A program made the translations under genes and the position numbers. The notes below the pieces were generated by a model that saw only the letters and a program-made list of their open reading frames with translations, did not search any database and was not told the origin of the DNA. Of a stretch of DNA of 64,000 bases, positions 11,073-22,336 are shown piece by piece; the stretch's first letter is position 1; the number at the start of each line of letters is the position of its first letter. This DNA is from Myrica gale (lineage: Eukaryota > Streptophyta > Magnoliopsida > Fagales > Myricaceae): the NCBI GenBank assembly GCA_963930655.1, contig OZ005605.1:3851501-3915500 (forward strand). The letters run 5' to 3'.

Positions 11073-11838
11073 GCGTTAAATGCATGCTATGCCCCTGCGG
11101 TATGCGCTAATAACAAATATGCCCCTGAGGTAAGAAAAGTCTTTTTCATACCCCTGAGGTAAACATTCAGGAGCAAATATGTCCTTCTGTTATGTGCCAT
11201 TTGAAACACTAACGGTAAATGCTGACGTGTCAAAATTAGACACGTCAGCATCAATCATAAAGCGACACATGCCATTTTTGAAAAAAAAGGGGAAGAATCC
11301 CTTCGCTGCTGCGTCTCGCGCCGCGAGGGGTGGCCTCGAGCCACCCCCGCGGCTCCCTTGCTCAGGGGTGGTCGGCGGGCTGCCACCCCGACGACGGGGA
11401 GCCCAGCTCCCCGCGTCGCTCGAGGCGGTTGCCGGCCACCCCTCGTGGCGCGAGCAGCCTCGCGCGACGAGGGGAGCCCAGATCTGGGCTCCCCGTCGCC
11501 GGGGTGGCAGCCTGCCAGCCACCCCTGAGCAGGAGAGCTGCGGAGGTGGCTCGAGGCCACCCCTCGCGGCGCGAACCGCGGCGGCGAAGGGAGCCCAGCC
11601 GCTCGAAGGGGGTTTCCCCGTTTTTTTTTTCGAAAATGCCACGTGTCACTTTATGATTGGTGCTGACGTGTCTAATTTTGACACGTCAGCATTTACCGTT
11701 AGTGTTTCAAACGACACATAACGGAAGGACATATTTGCTCCTGAATGTTTACCTCAGGGGTACGAAAAAGTCTTTGTTTACCTCAGGGGCATATTTGCTA
11801 TTAGCGCATACCATAGGGTCATGACATGCATTTAACCC
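11073..11838. mobile_element. Giant fold-back (long-TIR) MULE-type element with GC-rich core
   Basis: The 766-bp element is almost one inverted repeat: 11073 to about 11405 pairs with about 11485 to 11838. It is flanked by a perfect 9-bp target duplication, TTTAATCTA (11064-11072 and 11839-11847), the size made by Mutator-family transposases. The outer arms are AT-balanced and contain repeated ATATGCCCCTGAGG motifs. Each arm carries its own small palindrome (11219-11251 and 11661-11691) built on GCTGACGTGTC. The central 300 bp is very GC-rich and ends in a short perfect palindrome around CCCAGATCTGGG. There is no transposase, so it is non-autonomous. Long open frames on both strands here arise from the palindrome and the GC content. 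Confidence 0.88.
11219..11251. repeat. Nested perfect palindrome in the left arm
   Basis: Two 13-base arms (ATGCTGACGTGTC and its exact complement) are separated by seven bases. The same structure, slightly shorter, recurs in the right arm at 11661-11691. The ACGTGTC core resembles G-box/ABRE-type bZIP sites, but function is not implied. Confidence 0.85.
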
Positions 11839-11922
11839 TTTAATCTATGAGCCTTTTATCTTTATTGAAAACCGAATTTAAATATGTTCGATATAAATAA
11901 TGAATAAATAAGAACTGTAAAT

Positions 11923-12858
11923 TAGGGTTGTTCAGTACCACCGGAAAATTTCGGTAGCATTGGTATCGACACCGGAACCGGGTTGTCGGTTTAAGGTTTT
12001 TGCAAAAATTCGGTTATATTCCCGGTTCCCGGGTTACCCGGCACCGGGACACCGAGATTTTTTTAACCCCCAGAAATCCCTCCCCAGGCTGATAGGCTCC
12101 CTTAGGGCCTGGACTTTTTTTCCCTCGGCTCCCCCGTCCCTCCAGCGCGTCCCCAATTTCCATGAGCCCTCCGACCTTTTTTTTATATAAAAAAGTAACA
12201 AAACTAATTTCAATTTAACCCCTCGACTCCCCAAGGCCCAGGCAGCCAGGCTCCCCTGGGGCCTGGAGTTTTTTCCCTCTGCTCACCCAACCCCTCATCT
12301 GACTTGTTTTTCCTCGAGCCCTCTGACCTTTAATTAAAAAAAACAAAACAAAATGAATTGTTTTGTTTAAATTTTCAAGAGGTTTTCACTTCCCAAAAGA
12401 GAATACAACATATTGTAATTGGATGTTCAAGAGACGTAATCATTGATGAACACTCCATCACAATCACAGACTTCATTGGTTGAGACTTTAGATTCTCATC
12501 TTGTTGTGATGTTGTGTAAGTTTATTAATTTTGAATTTTATTAGTTTGGACTTTAAATTCTCATTTTACCTTTTAAGATGATCTTTAATTTTATTGATTT
12601 TGAATATAATTAGTTTTATATTTTATTGTCATGTGATTAATGAACCAAAAGAAAAAAAATACATTTGGACAAGTGCGTAAAATGCTAAAAAAAATAGCCC
12701 GATATGAATGTAGGACAACCTGAAACCGCCGCTGCTAAAGGCCGGTTTTTGCCCTTAACGGTGTAGGTGTAGGTGACAATTATTTAAAAATTGGCTTACC
12801 CGGTGTAGGTGTCGATTTTGGCCAAAACCGGCACCTACACCGGGATTGAACAACCCTA
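11923..12858. mobile_element. Non-autonomous hAT element, 936 bp
   Basis: Perfect 12-bp terminal inverted repeats (TAGGGTTGTTCA at 11923-11934 and its complement at 12847-12858) are flanked by an 8-bp near-perfect target duplication: CTGTAAAT at 11915-11922 and CTGTAAGT at 12859-12866. Eight bases and this terminus are diagnostic of hAT. Subterminal regions are rich in ACCGG/CCGGT. The interior contains two diverged direct copies of a C-rich unit (around 12080-12180 and 12235-12330) with GGGCCTGGA and CCCTC motifs. There is no transposase frame. Confidence 0.88.
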
Positions 12859-12866
12859 CTGTAAGT

Positions 12867-13143
12867 GACATAAAGAAAACAAAAAGCAGGTAGAACCGTC
12901 CATGTAAGCGGTAGACATATAGTAATGCAAAGTAAAACAACAACGGTAGAAATCATGCTGAATATTTCAATAAAGTGCAATATTGACAGGAAACTATTTG
13001 AAATACAGGTTTGAAAGTGATATCATGAACTAAAGCACGAGAAGTAATACACTTTTCAGTTACGATGAAAGAATATAATAAAGTAAGGAAGAGATTATCA
13101 AGAATAACTTTAGAAGATAAATTTTTTACTAATACAAAAGTAG

Positions 13144-13184
<41 letters not shown>

Positions 13185-13391
13185 TTTCTCTAACTATAGG
13201 AGCAACGTATAATTTGTCCACACAATGAACTATACATATATTACTTAAAAAGGACTTAATGTATATGCATTAATTTTCATGATCAATCAATGAGCCCCCA
13301 CAAAGAATATACAATTTAGGGAAATACCAATTTATATAGATAATTTTTTTAATCTTTTTTTGCCTTACTTTGTTTGCGACTTTGTATGGTT
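12867..13391. other. AT-rich spacer with long TA microsatellite
   Basis: No gene is seen. A TA dinucleotide run of about 36 bp lies at 13145-13181. Confidence 0.6.
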
Positions 13392-13399
13392 GTTTTTAG

Positions 13400-13924
13400 G
13401 GCAAATTACAATTTACCCCTTCAAACAAATACCTGATTCACAAATACTTTCATAACGCTAAACCCTAACTCGTTGTAACTCACCGTTCACACTATGCTTC
13501 TCGTTGCGATTTCATCTCCCAACCCACTTGAGTTGTTATGTCGAATGATTTTTGTTCTAGGTGCAACGGAACATTACCTTTATCTTACGTGAAAAGACAA
13601 ATTTGCCCAAACTGATTTTAAATGAGTCATCTTTTTTACTTTAATAAAGAAAAATCACATTGTTTCTTAGGTTTATAGATTGTGAGAAGCACCTTAAAAG
13701 GCTGGGAAGAGCTTATAAAAAGATAAAATTATCTTTTCATATAAGGAGAAAGTCATGTGTTTGTCACATGGAATGAAAACCATTTGACATAATGGCTCGA
13801 GCTAGTTAGGGGATGAAATCACAATGAGAATCATATTTTGAGAGATAAGTTGTAACGAATTAAAGTTTGTGGGAGTATCGGGGAATCAAGTAGTAATTTG
13901 AGTGAAAAAATTGTAATTTTCCCT
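13400..13924. mobile_element. MITE with about 140-bp inverted repeats and 9-bp flanks
   Basis: The left end (GGCAAATTACAATTTAC) and right end (complement AGGGAAAATTACAATTTT) are imperfect inverted copies. Similarity continues for about 140 bases on each side, including matched TCGTTGTAAC/TCGTTACAAC and GCGATTTCATC/GTGATTTCATC. The flanks are TGTTTTTAG (13391-13399) and TATTTTTAG (13925-13933), 8 of 9 identical. The 9-bp duplication and long TIRs suggest a Mutator-type MITE. The 525-bp element has no coding capacity. Confidence 0.7.
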
Positions 13925-13933
13925 TATTTTTAG

Positions 13934-14845
13934 ATATCAAACATGCAGGTAGCTAGCTAGAACAGATTGTATCCAATATATATAGAAGATCTTGATCTTG
14001 GGGTATAAGATGACGCCATCATTCCAAAGATGTACAAGTTTTAGAAAACGAGCTGATCTCGAAAGTCAAGACTCCAATTAGTCTGTGAAAATGGAACATA
14101 TATATATATATATATATATATGCTACACTCCAAATTACACTTTATCAAGATTGTTAGGTGGGAACGATGCTTTCTCCACTTAACGGCAAAACTATATAGA
14201 TGAAGCCTTGCTGAGGTTGGTTATTCGTCAGCCCGGAGTGACTCACAATTAGGGCCACCTGCGTTTGGCTTGCTTGGGCTCCCTCAAAGACAAGTCAACC
14301 CAAAACAAAATTTCAGAAAAGGATTGGGAAAAGGGATTAGTTGTTAATGATTCGGAGAAGGCAGAGACGAGAATAAACTATGCGAAGGGGAAGGGTTATG
14401 ACGAACATTGCTACGCAAGTATCCCCACCCCAACTTCTCTCTGTGGCTCTATATGATCTCTTCTTGTCAAATTTGGAGAAAAAAAAAGAAAAAAACAGTA
14501 TCCCTCCACTTCTTGAAAGGGTGGTGTTCTAAGTTCCATTGCTGCAGTGGATAGTATTATGATTCCTTAATAGATCGATGAAACGAAAAAGACAAATTAA
14601 TTGCCGTGAGGACTTTGATTACAATGTTTTGCTGTTCAAGTAATGTGTTTGTTTCCAATACAGAAGTTAATTAAATTGACGATGTCAATTCTCTACATAT
14701 AACTCATGATTAAGTATAAGTAATTCTTTCAATTTTAACTATTGATTTGAATGCTTAAAAATTATTGCTTATCATTGTCTAATAAACTATAATATGCTAA
14801 TTAAAATAACAATATGAAAAAGACTAATGCTGTGCAAAAAGAATA
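13934..14845. other. AT-rich intergenic DNA
   Basis: No gene or element is recognised. A TA run lies at about 14098-14121. A 63-codon frame at 14265-14456 has no recognisable features. Confidence 0.6.
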
Positions 14846-14857
14846 TGTTTGAGAAAA

Positions 14858-15095
14858 CCCAAAGGTTGGCTAGCTGGTGGGTCTAGGCCAGAGACTTGGG
14901 GCTTTCCTCTCTTCATTATAAGGTCTTAGGTTCGAAACTCTTTAGGTATTAATATCAATCCTTTGAAACTATTCCCGAGACCTGAGACCCGTGACTCCAT
15001 AATTACTCGGTTTATATGAGAAGTGAGTATGCATAAGCTCGAGGGATTAGTCGGGCAGAATTTCGGCTATTCTTGTCATCCAAAAAAGAAAAAAT
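14858..15095 (+). mobile_element. tRNA-derived SINE
   Basis: A pol III promoter is visible near the 5' end: an A-box-like TGGCTAGCTGG at 14867-14877 and a B box GGTTCGAAACTC at 14929-14940, with tRNA-like spacing. The body runs to an A-rich tail (CCAAAAAAGAAAAAA). It is flanked by an imperfect duplication, TGTTTGAGAAAA at 14846-14857 and TGTTTGAAAAGA at 15096-15107. No tRNA cloverleaf can be folded, so it is a SINE rather than a tRNA gene. Confidence 0.7.
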
Positions 15096-15204
15096 TGTTT
15101 GAAAAGAAGAATAAGCACAAAGAGAAAATCCTGAAAACGTAGAGTCAAGTCAATCCTGTATGAAGAAAGACAACTTATTAAATTTTGAACCCCCAAATCA
15201 TAAT

Positions 15205-18200
15205 CTTTATTTATTTATTTGTTTATTTATTTATAAGTAAACATCCACCAGATCAACTACAACAGAGTTTGAATCCAAAATAAAGGTAGGAAGAATGTAA
15301 GCTGAGAAAACCAAAAACATCAGTAGTAGCAACCCATTTAGCAAGTCAATGCACTAGTTTGTTATTTTGATGGGAGACCCAACAAAGAGAGTGCTGCGGA
15401 TGATTTCGAAAAAAAACCCCTAAGAGAAGAAATCCAGTCTTCCGACTGCCAACCAATACGTGCTGCCTGGTCGTAGATATCTTGGACAAGAATAAGACAA
15501 TCTGATTCAGATAGAATACTGGTAAAATGTTGGTCAATAGCAATGCGAGTAGCTACAACAAGAGCAACCAATTCGCCAAGGAAAGGATCTTGTGAAGGTA
15601 TACTCTCTGTATACATAGTATAAAGGGAGCCTTCATGGTCGCGAAACATGACCGCGAAGACCGAGTGATTAGAACTCACGGCAACATCAACGTTGCATTT
15701 AAAAGACCCCACAGGGGGAGGTTTCAAACCTAAACCAAAATCCACCGAAATAGCAGTCCAAGCCAAGCCATGCTCATGATACCTCCTCCTGACTATACCA
15801 AGGAGCCTCCCAGGATCAGGAGAGGACCTGTCATGAACCACCTTAGAATCCAGCACAATGGCACCGTTCAAAACAAACTTCCTTTGAAAATCTTTACTAA
15901 CACCAAAATACCGAGAAGGTAGAGTAAGATGATGAACAAAATCTGAGAAATATATGGAAGAAAGATAATTCACTCTAATCCGCCATGGACATTCCAACCA
16001 AACCACCCGAGCCAACCAACACTTTATAAAAAGACGTTCAGCTGTCTCAACATCCAACTCACAAAGGGGACAAACAGCTAAACTTGAATCTCGTAGACGA
16101 TGAAATCGTGCAATCATCCCTCGAAGAGGCAAAGCTGAATGTAAACATTTCCACATAAAAAGCTTGAGCCTATCCTAGATCTGAATATTCCAGAATTTGC
16201 TCCAATCCTTAGCCTGTAAAGAGAGATTATCATTACTAGACCCTCTTCGAGTAATAGAATAGGCATTGCTACTGAATCCGCTGTCTAGATCTATAGGTCA
16301 CCAGAAGATAGATTAAGACAAGGTAGACTTAACACAGCAGTCACCGTACTTTCATCAAACAACTCGAGAAGCATCTCCAACCTCCAGGAAATTTCTTCAA
16401 AATCAAATAAATCAGCCACTGTAATATCAGCTACAGAGGGCATCACCAAAGAACTATTAAGACCAGGTTGAAAACCCTCAATCATTGGCAACCATGGGTC
16501 CTGCCAAACATTAACATTCGAACCACACCTGGGCAGAGTACAAATGCTTTGAGCAAGTAGAGCCCGACACTTCCGAATGCTTTGCCATACCCAAGAGGCC
16601 CCCATTCTCAAATCATCACAATGAAGATACTGGTGATTCATATACTTATGGCTGAGAGCTTGCACCCAGGGACTTTCGGGCTTGGAATATAAACTCCAAC
16701 CCAATTTAGCAACCAAAGCTAAGTTCACATCATGCAACTTCCGCAATCCAATACCCCCATAATCCTTAGGATGACAAATAGACGACTATGCTTTCGGAGT
16801 AAAATACCGCTTGACCTCACAAAAAATCTTTAAAAGCACGATCCAATTCCTCAGACCAAGCCTTCGACAACAAAAAACTAGACATGTGATACATAGACAT
16901 GGTTGCAGCCACACACTTGATGAGGACGGTACGCCTAGCTTGAGATAACACTTGAGATTTCCAACCTGCCAATTTTGCAAAAATCTTCTCCTTAACCTCC
17001 CCAAAAGCCTTCCACTTTGAGCGTGGAATAAAAAGCGGAAAACCCAAATATTTGTTGCCACCTCGCATTTCTTTAAGCTAAAGCGAACATAGAATAGCAT
17101 CCTTAAGGTTCTCATTGGTATTAACATTAAAAGCAACCAAAGATTTTTGTAAATTAATACGTTGGCCAGACCATGAACAATATTGTTGCATGATTTCAAA
17201 AACCTCCCAAGCCTCCCAAATATTTGCTATACATAAAATGATTAAATCATCAGCAAACATTAAGTGGTTGATAGGAACCGCACTTCTAGACCCCGGTATA
17301 CCATGCAACACCCCCAAGATTCAGATCGCTGCAAAAGGCGTGAAATAACTTCTGAGCATAAAATAAAAAGGAAGGGAGATAGGGGTCCACCTGCCGCAAA
17401 CCCCTCATTGGATAAAAATGCCCATAATCACTTCCATTAAGTAGAAGCGAATACGATACTGTAGACACACATTGTTGCACCCATTGAATCCACCTCTCAA
17501 AAAATCCAAAACAACGAAGTACTTTAAGTAGAAAACCCCACAACAACCAATCATAAGTCTTCTGCATATCCATTTTGACAGCTATAATCCCTTTCCGACC
17601 AGTTTTGTGTTTCATGGTGTGGAAAAGTTCCTGAGCAAGAATGGAATTTTCCTGAATGGAACGTCCAGGCACAACCGTTGATTGGTTACAAGACACCAAC
17701 TTCAACATAATAGGCCTCACCCGGTTTACCATAAGCTTGGCAATAACTTTGTAAGCCACATTTGAGAGGCTGATAAATTGAAAGTCAGACCGGATTATCA
17801 CACTTCCCCAACAACACAAAAAAAGAGTGATTCAGTTCTTTAAGTAAAAAATCAGAACTGAAAAAACTCAAAACCATCCGAATAATATCATCCTTCACCG
17901 TAGCCCAATAATGCTGAAAAAATAACAGGGCCAGGTGCTTTGTAGGACATATCTGAAACAAGGCATTATGGATTTCGGCTTCAGTTGAAAAAACAATCAA
18001 TAATTCTTTTTCATCTGAAGATAATACAGGCTGAATGAGATCCTCCAAAGAAAATGGAATTTCTGGGCATTCGGAAGTGAAAGCCATTTTAAAGTGTCGT
18101 GAAATATATTTCCCAATTTGCTTCCTACCATTAATCCACCTACCTGCAGCTGTCTTAATTGTATCAATGGAGTTACGACGATGACGAATTACAGTCAAAA

Positions 18201-19372
18201 GATGGAAATAACTAGTGTTAAGATCACGAGTTGTCAACCAGGTAGTACGAGATTTCAAACGCCAAAGATTTCAAATTTATGGGCATTCAACAATTCATGA
18301 CAAACAAAAGCCTCACGCTCCGGTCGATAAATCTCTCCATCAGTACTCTGAAGCCAACCAAGCTCAGCTTCAATACTTCGTAACTTAGTTTTTAAATCCC
18401 CAAAAACATTTTTGTTCCAGTTACGCAAAGAATCCCGAGTCATCCAAATTTTCTTCACAAGATGAAACACTAGATAGCCAGCGACATCAACATCCCAGAC
18501 AGTCCTCACAACATCCTTACTACGAGAATCACGAGTCCAAAATGCCTTAAAGAGAAGTGGTTTTAGACCTTGTTGATCACCATAAGTATCCAGCAACAAA
18601 GCTGAATGATCCGAAGCTGCTCTGAGAATGTGTCTAATATAATCCCTGGGCCATAACAATCTCCACTCATCATTTGCTAGTCCACGGTCAAGGCATTCAC
18701 GAATCAACTGTCCTCCATCATGTTGATTCGACCATGTAAATGGTCCTCCAGAAAAACCCAAATCCACCAATCCACATGCCATCCCAAGTTGGTAAAACCC
18801 ATTATAGGAGGAAGAAGCAACCGATCTTCCACCAGATTTTTCAGTCGGACCAACCACAGTGTAAAAATCTCCAATCACAAGTCGAGGACCATCCCACTGA
18901 CTACCAACACACATGAGAGAATCCCAAAACACATGTTTCTCAGTAGAAGAATGAGCATAAACTACCGTAAAAATCCATGGAGTATGAGACGGATCAGGCC
19001 CAACAACAAAACAAATAATATTCGAACTGAAAAAACGCAATTCATAGATAAACCCAAGCCACTAAGCAACAACCATGCCACCACTCAAACCTCTTGAAGG
19101 AACAAAGAGATAATGTTCAAACCTAATTCTTCTCAACGCATCTTAGGGGCCCCAATTTTTGTTTCAACCAAACATAGACATTCGGGGGAAAATTGTCTGG
19201 TTAGGGCATGAGAAGCTTGGATTGCGAGGCCTCGGGCAAGCCCTAGGCAATTCAAGACAATGGATCTTATGGGACTATGGGGGCGCGGTAAGGCCTGCCT
19301 CCTCAGCCCTTGAAACCATATCCACCTCCATATAACCAACATCATGCACACCTGCAAAATCCACTAGTGAAA
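15205..19372 (-). mobile_element. 5'-truncated LINE (L1-type non-LTR retrotransposon), minus strand
   Basis: The element ends on its 3' side in a (TAAA)n-like tail (15205-15235, read on the minus strand) and begins at about 19372 inside ORF2, just before the endonuclease. ORF1 is missing, as expected after incomplete target-primed reverse transcription. Its right end abuts a plus-strand LINE 3' piece at about 19373. Target duplications could not be identified with confidence. Confidence 0.85.
15362..19357 (-). pseudogene. LINE ORF2 remnant: endonuclease, reverse transcriptase, zf-RVT, RNase H
   Basis: In minus-strand order, the apurinic-type endonuclease occupies about 19300-18260, with VVYAHS, a degenerate VIGDF and SDHSALLL near its end. 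RT spans about 17820-16790 with the catalytic FADD intact (17246-17257). The zf-RVT domain follows (about 16156-16000, WKCLHSALPLRG and CPLCELDVETAERLF). A plant-type RNase H lies at about 15720-15362 (FKCNVDVAV, ESDCLILVQ). Frameshifts and stops break it into at least seven frames, so no full ORF2 protein can be made. The RNase H domain at the C-terminus is typical of plant L1-clade LINEs. Confidence 0.85.
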
Positions 19373-20140
19373 ATCACTCATTTCAGCTATTTGCAGCATT
19401 GATGCTGGATCACCTGTGGATGACAAGAAATAAGATGTTACATGACCACATACAAGATTCTCCAGTATTTCTTCTATGACAGATATCACATACTCACCAG
19501 GAGCATTTTGCAGCATGACACCCTTCACCACCATTACTTACCAAAGCTGCAATCTCTTCTTTTCCTACTAATGGATATCTTTGCATGACATTTGACGTAG
19601 TCATCCGGTCCTCATTTTCTATAAGTGCAACAACTTTCTTCCATTCAAATGGTGCTTGTTTAAAGGGTTGGACTCAACGATCCAATTGTACCCTCTAATA
19701 GGTGAAGCTGAAGCAGCCTTATTTGCCTTGTATAAGGCATCGGATCTAAAGCTCTCCCACTTACTTTTTCAAGAAGATTCTACAACTGTTATGGAGAGTA
19801 TTCTTCAAGCCTATTTAAAATAGATCTTCTATTGTTATGGAGAGTATTCTTCAAGCCTTATACTTCTTTTATCTTCTATCCATTTATTCTCTCCTTTGAA
19901 GATCCCCCCGAGCTGATAACTCGGAGGCTCACTCTTTAGCAGTATGGGCCGTTGTCCACTCCTTTTCTGGAGAAGTTTCCGCCCCTTTTCTTCTCAACCG
20001 AGGCTTGTGGAAGTACAATAGTGTCGAACCACCTTAGTTGGTTTGGTTTGATTTCTTATTTTGTCCTTTATTTTGTCATGTTTTATTATGTGTTGTAATT
20101 TGATTTTTTTCAATATATAATATCTCTCATTAACAAAAAA
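19373..20140 (+). mobile_element. LINE 3'-end fragment, plus strand
   Basis: Translated on the plus strand, the start gives a segment like LFAALMLDHLW (near 19385-19420) and later an RNase H-like EAEAALFALYKA (about 19700-19735), with stops between. The same order (L-F-A-A-ALD-W, then RNase H) occurs in the LINE at 21105-25016, so this is the 3' end of a related element. It ends in a T-rich 3' untranslated region and short A run near 20130-20150. It lies tail-outward next to the minus-strand LINE. Confidence 0.6.
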
Positions 20141-20270
20141 ATTTATCATATTTGACAAATTCTGTGTAGTACTAAGACTTTTTTTTCTAAGCGTGTAGTA
20201 ATAAGACTTGGTTACTAAAGGATCTGAAGATTTGTTGCTTGTCAGTAAGGAGAAACGTCGAATAAATTTG
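20141..20270. other. Short spacer
   Basis: Nothing is recognised between the LINE piece and the next MITE. Confidence 0.5.
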
Positions 20271-20271
20271 G

Positions 20272-21104
20272 GGTTGTTTGTTTACCAAAATTTTAGGTAA
20301 TATTCTCAAAATTTTGGAAATTTTTTGAATGTTGAAGTTTATTGGTGTTTGTGAAAAATTTGAAATATATATGTAAAAGTTGAAAATTTTGAAGTATGTT
20401 TGTTTGGTTGAAATTTTTGGGGCCCCAAATTTTTGGCTGAAGAATATCAGAGCTGCGACGAAAGCAGCCACATCGATGAGGAATAGCCCTGAGAGGCTAC
20501 AGAAGCTGAGACTGCCAGAAGAAACAGGGGTATTGGAGTATTCCTGGCCAGACATCTTCTATCTCTTTCATTTGGTCTCCTTTGGTGATATTCAGGTGTT
20601 GTTTGAGTGTAAAAATTTTGGATATTTGAGTTTGTAAAATATTATTGTTTGTGAAAAAATACAGATATTTTATGAGAATTAGTAAAAAATGAAGAAAGTA
20701 GGTTTTTAATAAATATTATAATAATAAAAAAATTAATAATTTTTTTAATATTAACCCAATTTATTTGGGTTCAAATAAGTCCTCAGAATGGTCCATGCAA
20801 GTCGTTTCTAAAGTTTCACCCAAAAATCCCGACCCTTGGGGTTCTTCTCTCGAGACTCTCTCCTTTCTGGCCCGCCCTACTGGTCACTAACATAAATTGG
20901 GGCGTTTGTTTCTCAACATTTCCACCCCTCAAAATTTCCAAACAATCATAAAATAATCCTTCTCTCCTCATTAAATTATAAAATAATATTATACTATTCA
21001 ATTAAATCTTCTTTCTCCTCACTTTTTCATAAAATATCTATACTTTTCCCAAACCCCAATACCCAAAATTTCCAAAACCCTAAAATTTCCACAAACAAAC
21101 ACCA
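20272..21104. mobile_element. MITE-like element with TGTTTGTTT terminal inverted repeats
   Basis: The left end GGTTGTTTGTTTACC followed by AAAATTTTAGG is matched in inverted orientation by CCTAAAATTT and CCACAAACAAACACC at 21080-21104. The interior is AT-rich and has further internal copies of AAAATTTTGG motifs (about 20310-20640), so one MITE may be nested in another. No transposase is seen and no clear target duplication was found. The termini and motifs resemble the smaller elements at 40075 and 49572. Confidence 0.5.
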
Positions 21105-21319
21105 CTAATATTGCAACCTCTGCTTTTCCCTCCACCGCAGTGCACTGTTCTCCACCACACTACGCCTTCCCCCTTCCTCTATCTCCATCCCTAATCCTCC
21201 CGTTATCTCCTTTAATCCTCGTTTCTGATTCTCCACTACCTAACTGTCTCTTTCCTCTGACGCTTCCTTTCTTTCTCCTTTCCCCACTTTTTTTCTACTG
21301 GCCCTCTTAGCTCCACCCA

Positions 21320-22336
21320 TGGACTCTCCGTCCTCGGAGGTGGAGATCGTTCTTTCCAGACACAATCCCTCTCATGGGATGATCTGCCCTTGAAATTGCA
21401 ACCTGATGAAGCACAAGCCAAACTTTCCTCTAGTTTGGTCTTGATCGGTCGACTCATAGCCAAAAAAAAAAAAAAAACCCAAATAAACCCTCACTGTTAG
21501 AAACAAATCGCAAAGCAAGGGACTTTACCCCTGATCTTTCTATAGAAGATCTGAAAAACAACAAATTATTGTTTCAATTCATGAGGCAGCTCGAAAAGGA
21601 CTTCATCCTGCAATCTGGGCTATCATTGAATTTTATAGGCCACCTCGTGGTCTTGAAAGAGTGGCACTGGGACTCCGGCATCGATGAAATTGACCTCACT
21701 ACCGCTCAGGTTCCAACTCCATGGTATGCCACTCTCAATTGCCCTCCTCAAAATATAGCTCTAATAGGCAAGCATATGGTAACTTTGTTAGAAATAGAAC
21801 CATTGCCGTTTGGTATTGCTTGCAAGAAGTTTGTTAGAATTAAAGTTGAAATTGATGTGTCTCACCCATTCAAAACTGGTTTCTTATTCCGCCATTCATC
21901 TGGCTCTCCAGCAAAAATTTCTTTCGAGTATGAAAAGCGTTCAGATTTCTATTACCACTGGAGAAGAATTGGTCACTCAATTAATTTATGTAGTGATGTT
22001 CAAACTTTTTCTGATTTTAGTTATGCTTCTGGGTTACGAGCAGATCCCTGGGAAGTAAAGAAACTAAATAGAACAAATTTTTTTACTTCCCCCTCTGATC
22101 CTCAGTCCTCAGCTGCATCTTCCAGCACGCCTTCTCCCAGTGTAACTCCTTCAATCCTTCAACTCTCGTCCCACGCTCAAACCCTCTCAAAACCTCCACC
22201 AAAATTCACCCATGTCCCTGACTGCCACGCTCCCCCTCCTCTACCACCCCTGCTAGGGAATCTAAATTTGTCTTCTGCTCCTCATACTCCACATTTCGCA
22301 CCTCCAGCTTTTCCCCAATGCCGACTGACACCATAG
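21320..22336 (+). pseudogene. LINE ORF1 (DUF4283 plus zinc-knuckle) remnant
   Basis: From about 21320 the frame shows features of the DUF4283 RNA-binding region of plant LINEs (LIGRLIA near 21440, then after a break the 255-codon frame 21569-22336). The zinc-knuckle region reads DFYYHWRRIGHSINLC, so the first CX2C pair is damaged (a Trp where Cys is expected). A Pro/Ser-rich tail follows. Stops around 21470-21560 interrupt the N-terminal half. Confidence 0.7.

Noticed and set aside
11179-11721. Long GC-rich open frames on both strands (up to 180 codons)
   Set aside because: They mirror each other because the region is a palindrome with very high GC content. The translated proteins are low-complexity and match no family I recognise.
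14265-14456. 63-codon frame MACLGSLKDK
   Set aside because: Short, with no recognisable domain and no supporting promoter or homologous block.
14867-14940. Possible tRNA gene from A and B boxes
   Set aside because: The flanking bases do not form acceptor, D, anticodon and T stems. An A-rich tail and target duplication fit a SINE better.
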